A model generated the notes under the pieces. It made no database searches and was not told the DNA's origin. It saw only the letters and a list, made by a program, of their open reading frames with translations. Shown here in pieces: positions 41,877 through 50,710 of a stretch of 64,000 nt of DNA. A program made the translations under genes and the position numbers. Source of the DNA: Sphingobacterium psychroaquaticum (GTDB taxonomy: Bacteria > Bacteroidota > Bacteroidia > Sphingobacteriales > Sphingobacteriaceae); contig NZ_FXAU01000008.1 of assembly GCF_900177625.1 (NCBI RefSeq), positions 1 through 64,000 of the forward strand. Reading direction: 5' to 3'. Numbering within the stretch: position 1 is the stretch's first letter; each line of letters starts with the position of its first letter.

Positions 41877-43235
41877 ATGTCCGTTAAACTACGATTAACC
41901 ATCATGAGTTTCTTCCAGTTTTTTGTTTGGGGAGCTTGGTTAATTACAATAGCGAATTACTGGTTTGGAACCAAACACTGGGATGGAACCCAATTTGGTG
42001 CTATATTCGCGACAATGGGAATTGCTTCCCTATTTATGCCTACTTTAATGGGTATTATCGCTGATCGATGGATTAATGCCGAAAAGCTATACAGTATCCT
42101 ACACTTCTTGTACGCAGCAACGCTCTTTTATCTGCCTACGGTCAACGACCCGCAGATGTTTTTTTACATTATGCTACTGGCCATGTGTTTCTACATGCCG
42201 ACGTTAGCACTATCCAATTCCATTTCTTACACCGCACTTACTTCGGGAAATTACGACTTAGTAAAATCCTTCCCCCCGATTCGCGTTTGGGGCACCATCG
42301 GCTTTATTGCCGCCATGTGGCTTGTAAACCTGACGGGAAATAAAGCTACAGGCCATCAATTCAACATTGCTGGTGGCGCAGCCTTAGCGCTAAGTCTATT
42401 TGCGCTGTCCCTACCAAAGTGTCCCCCAAAAAATACGGGTGGAGAAAACAGAACACTTATGGAAACTTTTGGCTTGGAGGCCTTCAAGCTTTTTGGCAAC
42501 TACAAAATGGCCTTGTTCTTCGTCTTCTCTATGTTTCTGGGTGGCGCATTACAATTGACCAATGCCTATGGCGATGTTTTCTTGGATGAGTTCAAGTTCT
42601 ATCCTAAATATGTAGATTCTTTCGTGATTAAATATTCCACGATTATCATGTCTATTTCACAAATATCAGAAACACTCTTCATCCTTGCTATACCGTTCTT
42701 CTTAAAGCGTTTTGGTATAAAAAATGTAATGTTGATATCGATGTTTGCGTGGGTATTACGTTTCGGGCTCTTTGCTTATGGCGACCCGGCAGGTGGATTA
42801 TGGATGATTGTTCTTTCCTGTATTGTTTATGGGATGGCGTTTGATTTCTTCAATATCTCGGGGTCTCTCTTTGTAGAATCTTCGACCAATTCCCATATCC
42901 GCAGTTCTGCTCAAGGATTATTTATGATGATGACGAACGGATTTGGTGCGGTACTGGGAAGTTTGGTTTCTGGATGGGTGATTGATCATTATTTTACACT
43001 TTCTTTCCATGACATATCATCTTTAGCTACTTATCTGCATACAGAAGCAAGCAATACAACACTCTTATCGCTTGTACAGGAACGTGGTGTAAATATTGCG
43101 GAAAACGGACTATTTAACACCAGTATCCTACTAAAAGATTGGCATCAAATTTGGCTGGCCTTCGCCGGCTACACCTTAGTAATAGCCATCTTGTTTGCTT
43201 TTATGTTTAAGCATAAGCACGAAAAAAACACATAA
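41877..43235 (+). CDS. Nucleoside permease, MFS (NupG/XapB-type)
   Basis: 452 aa, twelve predicted helices. Start LRLTIMSFFQFFVWGAWLIT is the hallmark of the nucleoside:H+ symporter family, with MGIASLFMPTLMGIIADRW as the first cytoplasmic loop and FPPIRVWGTIGFIAAMW later. It imports nucleosides with protons across the inner membrane. Part of an operon with the BFN gene upstream; the terminator hairpin overlaps its last codons. Confidence 0.92.
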   Translation: MSVKLRLTIMSFFQFFVWGAWLITIANYWFGTKHWDGTQFGAIFATMGIASLFMPTLMGIIADRWINAEKLYSILHFLYAATLFYLPTVNDPQMFFYIMLLAMCFYMPTLALSNSISYTALTSGNYDLVKSFPPIRVWGTIGFIAAMWLVNLTGNKATGHQFNIAGGAALALSLFALSLPKCPPKNTGGENRTLMETFGLEAFKLFGNYKMALFFVFSMFLGGALQLTNAYGDVFLDEFKFYPKYVDSFVIKYSTIIMSISQISETLFILAIPFFLKRFGIKNVMLISMFAWVLRFGLFAYGDPAGGLWMIVLSCIVYGMAFDFFNISGSLFVESSTNSHIRSSAQGLFMMMTNGFGAVLGSLVSGWVIDHYFTLSFHDISSLATYLHTEASNTTLLSLVQERGVNIAENGLFNTSILLKDWHQIWLAFAGYTLVIAILFAFMFKHKHEKNT

Positions 43236-43268
43236 AAAAAGAGACTTAATGTCTCTTTTTTTATGTGT
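43228..43268 (+). terminator. Terminator overlapping the permease stop codon
   Basis: A perfect 18-bp stem, 43228-43245 with 43251-43268, loop TTAAT; A-run and T-run within the stem make it usable in both directions. The 5' arm includes the stop codon at 43233-43235. Confidence 0.8.
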
Positions 43269-43292
43269 AAAGCGATTCCACTTTTCCACAAA

Positions 43293-43323
43293 TTGGTATT
43301 CCGAACAACTTTTTCTAAGTTTG
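43293..43323 (+). promoter_or_regulatory. Promoter of the mechanosensitive channel gene
   Basis: TTG (43293-43295), 20-nt spacer, TAAGTTTG (43316-43323). The ATG is at 43330, only 6 nt after the -7 box, so the mRNA should be leaderless or nearly so. Confidence 0.75.
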
Positions 43324-43329
43324 TAAGAC

Positions 43330-44643
43330 ATGGAAGACAAAGATTTTATCGTAGTAGATGCAAAAAGAAACAGTAAGATTTTTGATTGGGCACTAGATTA
43401 TGTAGAAAAAACGGGACTTCATGGTGGAATAGCTCAGTTCGTCACCTCTTTCCTTCTCCTAATTGCTATTACAGTCGGACTCCTGATCGTTGACTTTATC
43501 GTTCGAAAGATCCTGAGATCGCTCTTTGTGAATATCATAAAACGCACCAAAACACTTTGGGATGATTTATTGATAGAACACAAAGTACTCGATAATCTGA
43601 GCCATATTGTTCCGTTAATGATTGCACAACAGCTTTTACCTGTTGTATTTATAGACTCCCCTATTTGGTCGTCCTTCATTTTTAAAACCGTAACAATTTT
43701 TATCGTTTTTGTTATTTATCGATTGATCAATGGTTTTCTAAAAACTCTGCGGGATATTCTACGCGAGAAAAACGCCTTCATAGATAAACCCCTAGACAGT
43801 TATTTACAAGTCGTACAGATATTCCTTATTTTTATAGGCTTAACATTCGTTTTCTCGATTGTAACAGGCTCTTCTCCATGGGAGTTCTTAATCTCTTTAG
43901 GAGCAGCATCGGCAATCTTTATGCTTGTATTCAAAGATACCATTCTCGGCTTTGTAGCCAGCATACAAGTATCGGCAAACGATTCAGTTCGCGTTGGAGA
44001 CTGGATCGAAATGACAAAATATGGAGCGGACGGCACCGTCCTTCAAATTAACTTGAACAACGTCAAAGTTCAAAACTTCGACAAAACAATTGTGACCATT
44101 CCCACGCATACACTTTTAACAGATTCCTTTAAGAATTACCGAGGCATGCAACAGTTTGGTGGTAGACGTATCAAACGTGCAATCAGTATCAAGATATCCT
44201 CGATTCGTTACTTAACAGATGAAGAAATCAATGAATTAAAAAAAATCAAGCTTTTAAAGGACTATATTGAGGAGCGGCAGCAAGAGATTGCAGCTTATAA
44301 TGAAGAGACGCAAAACGATCCGCGTGTTATGGTTAATGGAAGGCGGATAACGAATGTAGGTACTTTTCGTGCATATATAACCCGTTATGCGCAAAACAAT
44401 CCTAATATCCACCAAGACCGCATGCTTATGGTACGACAGCTACCACCCGATGAACATGGATTACCATTGGAACTGTATATGTTTACGACAAGTACCGAAT
44501 GGACCTTTTTTGAGAATGTAATGGCGGATATATTTGACCACCTCTTCGCAGCAATAAAGTTTTTCCACTTAGAGGTTTTTGAATTACCTGCATCCGATGA
44601 TCTCCGCGGGGTGATGAATAAGGTTAAAGAATTAGAGAAATAG
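43330..44643 (+). CDS. Mechanosensitive channel, MscS family (YbdG-like)
   Basis: 437 aa. About five membrane helices in the first 215 residues. The pore-lining region reads SLGAASAIFMLVFKDTILGF, followed by the MscS beta-domain (VSANDSVRVGDWIEM, IVTIPTHTLLTDSFKNYRGM). The C-terminal half has the extra insertion of the YbdG/MscM branch: NGRRITNVGTFRAYI and MVRQLPPDEHGLPLELYMF. Inner-membrane channel that releases solutes on osmotic downshock. Monocistronic; own promoter at 43293-43323. Confidence 0.92.
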   Translation: MEDKDFIVVDAKRNSKIFDWALDYVEKTGLHGGIAQFVTSFLLLIAITVGLLIVDFIVRKILRSLFVNIIKRTKTLWDDLLIEHKVLDNLSHIVPLMIAQQLLPVVFIDSPIWSSFIFKTVTIFIVFVIYRLINGFLKTLRDILREKNAFIDKPLDSYLQVVQIFLIFIGLTFVFSIVTGSSPWEFLISLGAASAIFMLVFKDTILGFVASIQVSANDSVRVGDWIEMTKYGADGTVLQINLNNVKVQNFDKTIVTIPTHTLLTDSFKNYRGMQQFGGRRIKRAISIKISSIRYLTDEEINELKKIKLLKDYIEERQQEIAAYNEETQNDPRVMVNGRRITNVGTFRAYITRYAQNNPNIHQDRMLMVRQLPPDEHGLPLELYMFTTSTEWTFFENVMADIFDHLFAAIKFFHLEVFELPASDDLRGVMNKVKELEK

Positions 44644-44951
44644 AATGTTATTTAGCGGTCTACAAATTCGACAGGATGATATGTTGGTGAGGAGTTGGAA
44701 AATTAGAGCGTTAGATAATTAGATAAAAAGAAAAAGGTTATCCCTAACACGATAACCTTTTCTCATTTGTTTGTATGAATAACAAATTCTTGGTTTGGCA
44801 TATTTCACAACAGGCCTAACATTAACCATAACACTATGAACAAAAATTACTCTAACACAAAGGTGCTGTTCTCGTATTAAGTTAGTATTAGGCGCTTATT
44901 AAATAACAGCAAAATTTTTCTTTTACTCTTATTTGTTGCGAGCCTCTTATA
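44644..44951. other. Intergenic region between convergent genes
   Basis: 308 bp with no credible ORF. Contains a hairpin terminator at 44732-44761 and AT-rich sequence after it. Nothing else recognised. Confidence 0.6.
44732..44761. terminator. Hairpin terminator after the channel gene
   Basis: AAAAGGTTATC (44732-44742), loop CCTAACAC, GATAACCTTTT (44751-44761): a perfect 11-bp stem with A/T-rich ends, likely usable in both directions. Confidence 0.75.
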
Positions 44952-45452
44952 TTACCTGGCGTAAGCAACATTGATCCGGTCTAACACCTTCTCAATGGTT
45001 GTCTTGGCTGCATCCTTCATTTTTTGATTACCTGGGTAATCTGCATCTAATGTCACCCGCTTACTTTTTTCTTTATATTTGAACTCCAGCACATAACGAG
45101 GTACTTTAGCTCCTTCCGTTGAATCTTGCCGTGGGGTCGTCATATCATTATCTACATTCCAAAAGCCCATTTCCATTGCCTTACGGTGCAAGAACAGTAA
45201 ATCATCGTCAGACAACTTCAATCGTTCTTTAACAACCTGATTATTCTTATTGATGTATTGATACTCCTGCGTCGCCGTATTGTAGGTGTTCAACATGGAG
45301 TCCCGTAAGCCGTATTGGATCGAAATAGATTCAAAATCAGAAAATCGGAAAGGTGCATTCTTCAACATGTTTGAGTAGTAAAACACGCAGTAAATAAAAA
45401 ATGACCCGATAATACACAAACCGAGGAAGATGGTTTTTGTTCTTTTACTCAT
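44952..45452 (-). CDS. Hypothetical membrane-anchored protein
   Basis: 166 aa. One N-terminal membrane helix (TIFLGLCIIGSFFIYCVFYY) after a short basic start MSKRTK, then a soluble domain of about 130 residues. The domain contains KLSDDDLLFLHRKAMEMGFW and YVLEFKYKEKSKRVTLDADY, a pattern of alternating strands and one amphipathic helix. No family is recognised. Probably faces the periplasm. Same strand as the NlpC/P60 gene upstream (91-nt gap) but with its own -7 box. Confidence 0.75.
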   Translation of the reverse strand: MSKRTKTIFLGLCIIGSFFIYCVFYYSNMLKNAPFRFSDFESISIQYGLRDSMLNTYNTATQEYQYINKNNQVVKERLKLSDDDLLFLHRKAMEMGFWNVDNDMTTPRQDSTEGAKVPRYVLEFKYKEKSKRVTLDADYPGNQKMKDAAKTTIEKVLDRINVAYAR

Positions 45453-45470
45453 AGTACATTAAAATATGTG

Positions 45471-45478
45471 CAAACATA
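45471..45478 (-). promoter_or_regulatory. -7 box of the hypothetical membrane protein gene
   Basis: Minus-strand TATGTTTG (plus CAAACATA), exact TAnnTTTG, 18 nt before ATG 45452. The nearest TTG upstream is at a short 16-nt spacing. Confidence 0.45.
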
Positions 45479-45543
45479 CGCAAATATGTGAAAACAATAC
45501 AGCACTTGAATTTCACATTTCGGATGCTTATGTAATCTGAATG

Positions 45544-46155
45544 TTAGATTTTTGGCGAACCGCCGCGGACAAAATATTTATAATACCAGCTGTCCTTAAT
45601 GTTGGAGATAATCACACCTTTTCGGGTCGATACATGAACAAATTTGTTGTTTCGTAAATAAACACCAACATGGTCAATGGTCTTCCCTCCGAATGAAAAG
45701 AAGATCAAATCACCTTCCTTCAATTCACGTTCATATTTACGTTTTACCTGCTCTCCCATATCGCGTGAGGTACGCGGCAGATCTTTACGATAAACTTGCT
45801 GAAAAAGTATACTGACAAAGGCAGAACAGTCAACACCCGACTTTTGAGTTCCTCCCAGCTGATGTGGACAACCCATCCAGTCATCAATAAAATGATACAA
45901 CTGCTTATTGTCCAAATCTCGCACATCAACACCTAACAAGGACGCATAATTATCCATTTTTGAAGCATTGAGCACTTTACCACGAGCATCACTTGCATCG
46001 GTCAGAACAGCGGTCCCACGTCCCTCTGTTATTGGTCGCCCCGTACCTCGTCCTCCATGCGCAACCTTTCGCTTACTACCACAGGAGCTGAGAAGCAAAA
46101 CCATAAAAAACAGGCTAAGCAGCGCTAAGTAAGGGGTTCGACGGATAAAGTACAT
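45544..46155 (-). CDS. NlpC/P60 family peptidoglycan hydrolase, lipoprotein
   Basis: 203 aa. Signal peptide MYFIRRTPYLALLSLFF... ending in lipobox LLSSC (C25). The catalytic domain covers about 90-203: GVDCSAFV with Cys110, DHVGVYL with His162 and FVHVS with His174, the usual Cys-His-His set of endopeptidases that cut peptidoglycan stem peptides. A Gly/Arg-rich linker (28-48) follows the lipid anchor. Envelope location. ATG is 4 nt after a full promoter, divergent from the EamA gene. Confidence 0.93.
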   Translation of the reverse strand: MYFIRRTPYLALLSLFFMVLLLSSCGSKRKVAHGGRGTGRPITEGRGTAVLTDASDARGKVLNASKMDNYASLLGVDVRDLDNKQLYHFIDDWMGCPHQLGGTQKSGVDCSAFVSILFQQVYRKDLPRTSRDMGEQVKRKYERELKEGDLIFFSFGGKTIDHVGVYLRNNKFVHVSTRKGVIISNIKDSWYYKYFVRGGSPKI

Positions 46156-46159
46156 ATAA

Positions 46160-46190
46160 CAAACTTAACCAAAAGAAAACCTTTCATCAA
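46160..46190 (-). promoter_or_regulatory. Promoter of the NlpC/P60 gene
   Basis: Minus strand TTG (46190-46188), 20-nt spacer, TAAGTTTG (46167-46160), then only 4 nt to the ATG at 46155. Both elements match; the mRNA should be leaderless. Confidence 0.78.
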
Positions 46191-46228
46191 GTTTAATCGC
46201 GATTTTGTAACTTGCACCAAATATTATC

Positions 46229-47137
46229 ATGGAAAAAACAAAAGGGGTTATCGCAGTTTTTTTGGGTGCAGCGAGTTTCGGTATCTTATCCACCTTTGTC
46301 AAAAAATCGTATGCATTAGGTTTCAATCTCGGCGAAGTAACAGGCATTCAGGCACTCTTTGGTATGCTTTTTTTATGGCTTCTGTTAGGTATTATTCTTA
46401 TCTTCAATAAGTCATATTTCACGAAATATCCGTCAAAAACATCAAAGTGGAAAGTGTTGATTAGTGGCATTTCCACCGGTGCTGTAAGTATTCTCTATTA
46501 CAAATGTGTACAACTGGTGCCCGCCTCACTCGCGATCGTTTTACTCATGCAATATATTTGGATCGGGCAACTAATCGAGTTTTTAGTCTTTAAGGCTAAA
46601 CCCAGCAAGCGTAATATATGGGGAATTATTGTTATTCTAGCCAGTACACTCTTAGCCACGGGCTTATTTGAACACGATATTAACGGGATCAGTCTTTTGG
46701 GAATTGGTTATGGCCTTTTGGCAGCTACCGCCTATGCAGTTTTTATTATTGTTAATGGCCGTGTAGGTAATGATTACCCACCTTTATATAAGAGTGCACT
46801 GATGGTATCGGGCGCGTGCATATTGGTTTTTACACTTTTACGCCCCTTCTCGGTCCTTCAAATCGATACCCTCTCCAATCTATGGCAATACGGCCTGCTG
46901 CTTTCTATTTTTGGAACGGTACTACCTCCCGTGCTTTTCGCATACGGTATGCCGAAAACGGGTGTTTCCCTTGGTAGTATTCTTAGCTCCGTGGAATTGC
47001 CCGTAGCGGTATGCATGTCCTTTTTTGTATTGCACGAAGCTGTTACGCCATTGCAATTCGTAGGAGTTGCATTAATCTTAGCCGTTGTTGTAATATTGAA
47101 TCTAAAAAAGGATGATGCTTCCACAGGCGCACCGTGA
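46229..47137 (+). CDS. EamA-family (DMT superfamily) transporter
   Basis: 302 aa, ten predicted helices in two EamA repeats. First: GVIAVFLGAASFGILSTFVK to about 140, with PASLAIVLLMQYIWIGQLIE. Second: GISLLGIGYGLLAATAYAVF to the end, with GVSLGSILSSVELPVAVCMS. Such carriers export metabolites such as amino acids or nucleotide-sugar-like compounds; the substrate is unknown. The basic end KKDDASTGAP is cytoplasmic. Convergent with mtaB, 49 nt apart. Confidence 0.9.
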   Translation: MEKTKGVIAVFLGAASFGILSTFVKKSYALGFNLGEVTGIQALFGMLFLWLLLGIILIFNKSYFTKYPSKTSKWKVLISGISTGAVSILYYKCVQLVPASLAIVLLMQYIWIGQLIEFLVFKAKPSKRNIWGIIVILASTLLATGLFEHDINGISLLGIGYGLLAATAYAVFIIVNGRVGNDYPPLYKSALMVSGACILVFTLLRPFSVLQIDTLSNLWQYGLLLSIFGTVLPPVLFAYGMPKTGVSLGSILSSVELPVAVCMSFFVLHEAVTPLQFVGVALILAVVVILNLKKDDASTGAP

Positions 47138-47186
47138 CAAGCCCATCCACCGTGGCTAGACTCTCGATAGTTCGAGTCTGCGTTCC

Positions 47187-48500
47187 TTACAAACCAACAG
47201 CCATCTCTTCAATATCCACTTCACCGTGTTCCGTAATCGAAGTAAATTTGACCGGAATAATTTCATTCACCAATAGTGGATCGTATAGGCTACGTACTTT
47301 CACGTAGTTCTTCGAGAAGCCGTGCATATACCCATCTTTCACATCCCCTTCAAAAAGCACTTCACCTTCCTTCAGCAGCTGTGATTCGTAGAAAGCACGT
47401 CTCTTCTTTTCCGACAAGATATGGAGCATTTTGCTACGGTCACTGCGCTGTGCTCCAGGAACCGCGCCTTCCATTTGTGCAGCAATCGTATTCTCACGTT
47501 CCGAATAAGTGAATACGTGTAGATACGAGATATCCAACTCATTCAAGAAATTATAGGTATCCAAGAAATCTTCACGCGATTCATCGGGGAAACCAACGAT
47601 AACATCGACCCCTATACAACAATCCGGCATTAAACTCTTGATCTTCGCTACACGTTCCGCATAAAGCTCCCGTTTGTAACGACGGCGCATCTTTGCAAGG
47701 ACCTTATTATTCCCAGATTGCAATGGCATATGGAAATGCGGAACAAAACGTTTCGATTGCGCCACAAACTCAATAATCTCATTTGCCAATAGATTAGGCT
47801 CAATGGAAGAGATACGTATACGATCAATTCCATCCACCTCATCTAACGCTTTCACCAAATCCAAAAACTTATCTTGACGCTTTCCGTCGCGGATGCCAAA
47901 ATCACCAATATTAACACCCGTCAACACAATCTCTTTTACACCGGATGCGGCAATCTCTTCCGCTTGACGCACAATATCTTCAATCTTTCCAGAACGACTA
48001 GCGCCACGTGCCAATGGGATTGTGCAGAACGTACACGAATAATCACATCCGTCTTGCACCTTCAAGAAAGTACGGGTACGGTCGCCAATCGAATATGCAG
48101 ATACGAACTGGTTGGTCTCATCAATCGGTGCATTATGAACAACTGCTTTTTCATGCTTCGTCAGATCGTTGATGTGCTCAATAATATTAAATTTTTCCGC
48201 CGCACCAAGCACCATATCAACACCAGGGATCTCCGCAATCTCTTGTGGCTTTAGCTGCGCGTAGCAACCTACGATAGTGATATATGCATTTGGCGAATGC
48301 TTCAACGCCTCCTTCACCACCTTGCGACACTTCTTATCCGCATGATCGGTAACCGAACAGGTATTAATAACATACACATCTGCAGCGCTATTGAACGGCG
48401 TCGTTTCGTAGCCTGCATCCTTAAACAATCGACCTATAGAAGATGTCTCTGAAAAATTCAGCTTACATCCTAGAGTATAAAAAGCAACTTTTTTGTTCAT
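47187..48500 (-). CDS. mtaB: tRNA N6-threonylcarbamoyladenosine methylthiotransferase MtaB
   Basis: 437 aa from ATG 48500; an in-frame ATG seven codons upstream overlaps the -7 box and is rejected. Adds a 2-methylthio group to t6A37 of tRNA. N-terminal UPF0004 domain with cluster cysteines C12, C48 and C79; radical SAM motif CDYSCTFC (C152, C156, C159) followed by PLARGASRSG; C-terminal TRAM domain. MKKVAFYTLGCK-type opening separates MtaB from MiaB and RimO. Monocistronic, head to head with the repeat protein gene. Confidence 0.93.
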   Translation of the reverse strand: MNKKVAFYTLGCKLNFSETSSIGRLFKDAGYETTPFNSAADVYVINTCSVTDHADKKCRKVVKEALKHSPNAYITIVGCYAQLKPQEIAEIPGVDMVLGAAEKFNIIEHINDLTKHEKAVVHNAPIDETNQFVSAYSIGDRTRTFLKVQDGCDYSCTFCTIPLARGASRSGKIEDIVRQAEEIAASGVKEIVLTGVNIGDFGIRDGKRQDKFLDLVKALDEVDGIDRIRISSIEPNLLANEIIEFVAQSKRFVPHFHMPLQSGNNKVLAKMRRRYKRELYAERVAKIKSLMPDCCIGVDVIVGFPDESREDFLDTYNFLNELDISYLHVFTYSERENTIAAQMEGAVPGAQRSDRSKMLHILSEKKRRAFYESQLLKEGEVLFEGDVKDGYMHGFSKNYVKVRSLYDPLLVNEIIPVKFTSITEHGEVDIEEMAVGL

Positions 48501-48510
48501 AACAATTTTG

Positions 48511-48518
48511 CAAAAATA
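48511..48518 (-). promoter_or_regulatory. -7 box of mtaB
   Basis: Minus-strand TATTTTTG (plus CAAAAATA), exact TAnnTTTG, 10 nt before ATG 48500. No -33 match at the right distance. Confidence 0.5.
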
Positions 48519-48657
48519 CATAAAAACTCCTAGAATATAAGACTATGTAGAATTGTGATATTAACATGAGACAGAACATAATGCGGTAAATCCTGTTTAA
48601 AGGATGTAATATGTCCTTTATTTTTTAGATATTGTACAGGCTAACATCCCATTTATA

Positions 48658-49149
48658 ATGAAAACAACCCTCACTATCCTTGCCCTATGGAGTACATTAT
48701 TTGTACAGGCACAAGTCAAACCACAGGTACCACAACCGGTCAGAATATATGCGGAAGAAAATAGAACCATGCGGGAGCCGCTCCTGGTCCTCGATCAAGG
48801 TTTCGTTTATCGGGAAGAGCGCAGCGCCTTCCGGGAGCCAATCTACAAATTTGAGGAAAACATGATGTACAAACTCGATCGCTGGCAAAACCGAAAAGAA
48901 CCTATCCTGACGATAGAGAAAGGTAAAATCAAGCAAGGGGACGGACGCTTCTTTTCCAAGGTTATTTACACCGTTGATGGCAATCAGATTCGCGTTGGCG
49001 AAGGGACCTTCTTAAGCAATCCGGTTGTATATGTCATAGAAAATGGCACTATAAAACTAGGCGAAGGTGCTTGGGCACCGGTTCTTTATCGCATCCAGGG
49101 CGATTACACCATGGAACAGATTGCATGTTTGTTATTGACCTGCCTTTAG
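48658..49149 (+). CDS. Secreted protein with five to six 20-residue beta repeats
   Basis: 163 aa. Signal peptide MKTTLTILALWSTLFVQAQ, cut after AQA or AQ. The rest is a tandem array with a period of 20-21 residues: units start at REPLLVLDQGFVY, REPIYKFEENMMY, KEPILTIEKGKIK, KVIYTVDGNQIR, NPVVYVIENGTIK and PVLYRIQGDYT. Each has an EP/IL strand, a polar turn (DQG, EKG, DGN, ENG) and a second strand ending near GEG. This predicts a small all-beta solenoid or flower-like fold. Function unknown. It may be a periplasmic or outer-membrane-associated protein. Upstream of thyA on the same strand but 217 nt away. Confidence 0.8.
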   Translation: MKTTLTILALWSTLFVQAQVKPQVPQPVRIYAEENRTMREPLLVLDQGFVYREERSAFREPIYKFEENMMYKLDRWQNRKEPILTIEKGKIKQGDGRFFSKVIYTVDGNQIRVGEGTFLSNPVVYVIENGTIKLGEGAWAPVLYRIQGDYTMEQIACLLLTCL

Positions 49150-49366
49150 GCTCCAATTGTTAACGAAGATAAACCGGACGAAAGCCCATCAATTCGACTT
49201 GAAAACCGAGGTCAGTACTGAATAACAAAACAATAACTTGGATCAGCGTATAAATAAACATTAGGGCGACATACCTTTTAAAAGAATGTACTATCTTCGT
49301 ATCGAATAACCCTCCTCCCATAGGCTCTGGATGACACGGAACAGGGAGGCAAAAAATAATAGAATC

Positions 49367-50188
49367 ATGAAACAATATTTAGATTTACTAAAGCACGTAT
49401 ACGAAAATGGTGTAGACAAAACAGACCGGACAGGGACGGGAACACGTAGTGTATTTGGTTATCAGATGCGTTTCAACCTCAAGGAAGGCTTTCCCATGGT
49501 TACCACCAAAAAGCTACACCTACGTTCGATCTTACACGAATTGATTTGGTTCTTAAAAGGAGACACCAACATCAAATACCTTAAAGACAATGGCGTTAGT
49601 ATCTGGGATGAATGGGCCGACGAAAACGGAAACCTAGGTCCCGTTTATGGTTCGCAATGGCGCTCCTGGCCAACACCCGATGGTCGCCATATCGACCAGA
49701 TCGCGCAAGTTATTAAGCAGCTCAAAAACACACCCGACTCCAGACGGATTATCGTTTCCGCATGGAATGTCGCTGAAATCGAAAATATGGCACTTCCGCC
49801 ATGTCACGCCTTCTTTCAGTTTTATGTCGCTCCAGCGCAGCCCGAAAAAGGCATACTAAAACCGCAGTTATCTTGCCAACTGTATCAACGTAGTGCTGAT
49901 ATTTTCTTGGGTGTCCCTTTCAATATCGCTTCATACGCACTTCTCACGATGATGGTTGCTCAAGTATGCGATATGGAAGCAGCCGATTTTGTCCATACCT
50001 TTGGTGATGCACATATCTATAGCAACCATTTTGAACAAACAGAGCTTCAGCTAAGCCGCGACCCTAAGCCTTTGCCAAAGCTTAAAATAAACCCTGCGGT
50101 GAACGATATTTTCGACTTTAAATTCGAAGATTTTGAGTTGTTCGACTACGAATTCCACCCACATATTAAAGCGCCTGTAGCTATTTAA
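49367..50188 (+). CDS. thyA: Thymidylate synthase
   Basis: 273 aa from ATG 49367 (MKQYLDLLKHVYENG); an in-frame ATG 12 codons upstream lies before a GGGAGG sequence and is less likely. Converts dUMP to dTMP with methylene-tetrahydrofolate. Catalytic Cys146 in MALPPCHAFFQFY, the RTGTGT loop at 21-26, SRRI phosphate-binding Arg residues, QLYQRSADIFLGVPFN, and HIYSNHFEQ. Forms a unit with folA (27-nt gap), which regenerates the folate it oxidises. Confidence 0.97.
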   Translation: MKQYLDLLKHVYENGVDKTDRTGTGTRSVFGYQMRFNLKEGFPMVTTKKLHLRSILHELIWFLKGDTNIKYLKDNGVSIWDEWADENGNLGPVYGSQWRSWPTPDGRHIDQIAQVIKQLKNTPDSRRIIVSAWNVAEIENMALPPCHAFFQFYVAPAQPEKGILKPQLSCQLYQRSADIFLGVPFNIASYALLTMMVAQVCDMEAADFVHTFGDAHIYSNHFEQTELQLSRDPKPLPKLKINPAVNDIFDFKFEDFELFDYEFHPHIKAPVAI

Positions 50189-50215
50189 TTTTTTACTGCA
50201 CACATTACATATAAA

Positions 50216-50710
50216 ATGAGTAATCTTAAGATAACCCTTATCGTAGCGGCTTCTACTAATAATGTCATCGGAAAAGACAACAAAATGGTTTGGCATCTAC
50301 CTGATGACTTTAAATACTTTAAAAAGAACACACTCGACCACAGTATTATTATGGGCAGAAAGACCTATGATTCTATTGGTAAGGCATTGCCAGATCGCCG
50401 AAATATAGTGTTAACAAACAACCAAGATTGGCTGGCTGAGGAAGTCGATGTAGCCAATTCCTTAGATGAAGTTTTGAGCTACTGCCGTGACGAACGCGAA
50501 ATATTTATTATCGGTGGTGCAAACCTATATAAACAGACGCTGCCGATGGCGCAAAAGGTTCTCTTAACACGCGTACATACAGAAATCGAAGGAGATGCAG
50601 TATTCCCGGAACTATCCCCTGAAGAATGGAAATTGACGAGTCAGGAACAACATGCAAAGGATGAAAAACATGCATATGATTTTACTTTCGAAGTATGGGA
50701 GCGTCAATAA
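50216..50710 (+). CDS. folA: Dihydrofolate reductase
   Basis: 164 aa. LIVAASTNNVIGKDNKMVWHLPDDFKYFK carries the substrate-binding Asp (split: NNVIGKDNKMVWHLPDDF), MGRKTYDSIGKALPDR binds NADPH, and IIGGANLYKQTLP follows. Typical length. Overlaps the next gene by 16 nt, so folA and the serine hydrolase are translationally coupled. Confidence 0.96.
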   Translation: MSNLKITLIVAASTNNVIGKDNKMVWHLPDDFKYFKKNTLDHSIIMGRKTYDSIGKALPDRRNIVLTNNQDWLAEEVDVANSLDEVLSYCRDEREIFIIGGANLYKQTLPMAQKVLLTRVHTEIEGDAVFPELSPEEWKLTSQEQHAKDEKHAYDFTFEVWERQ

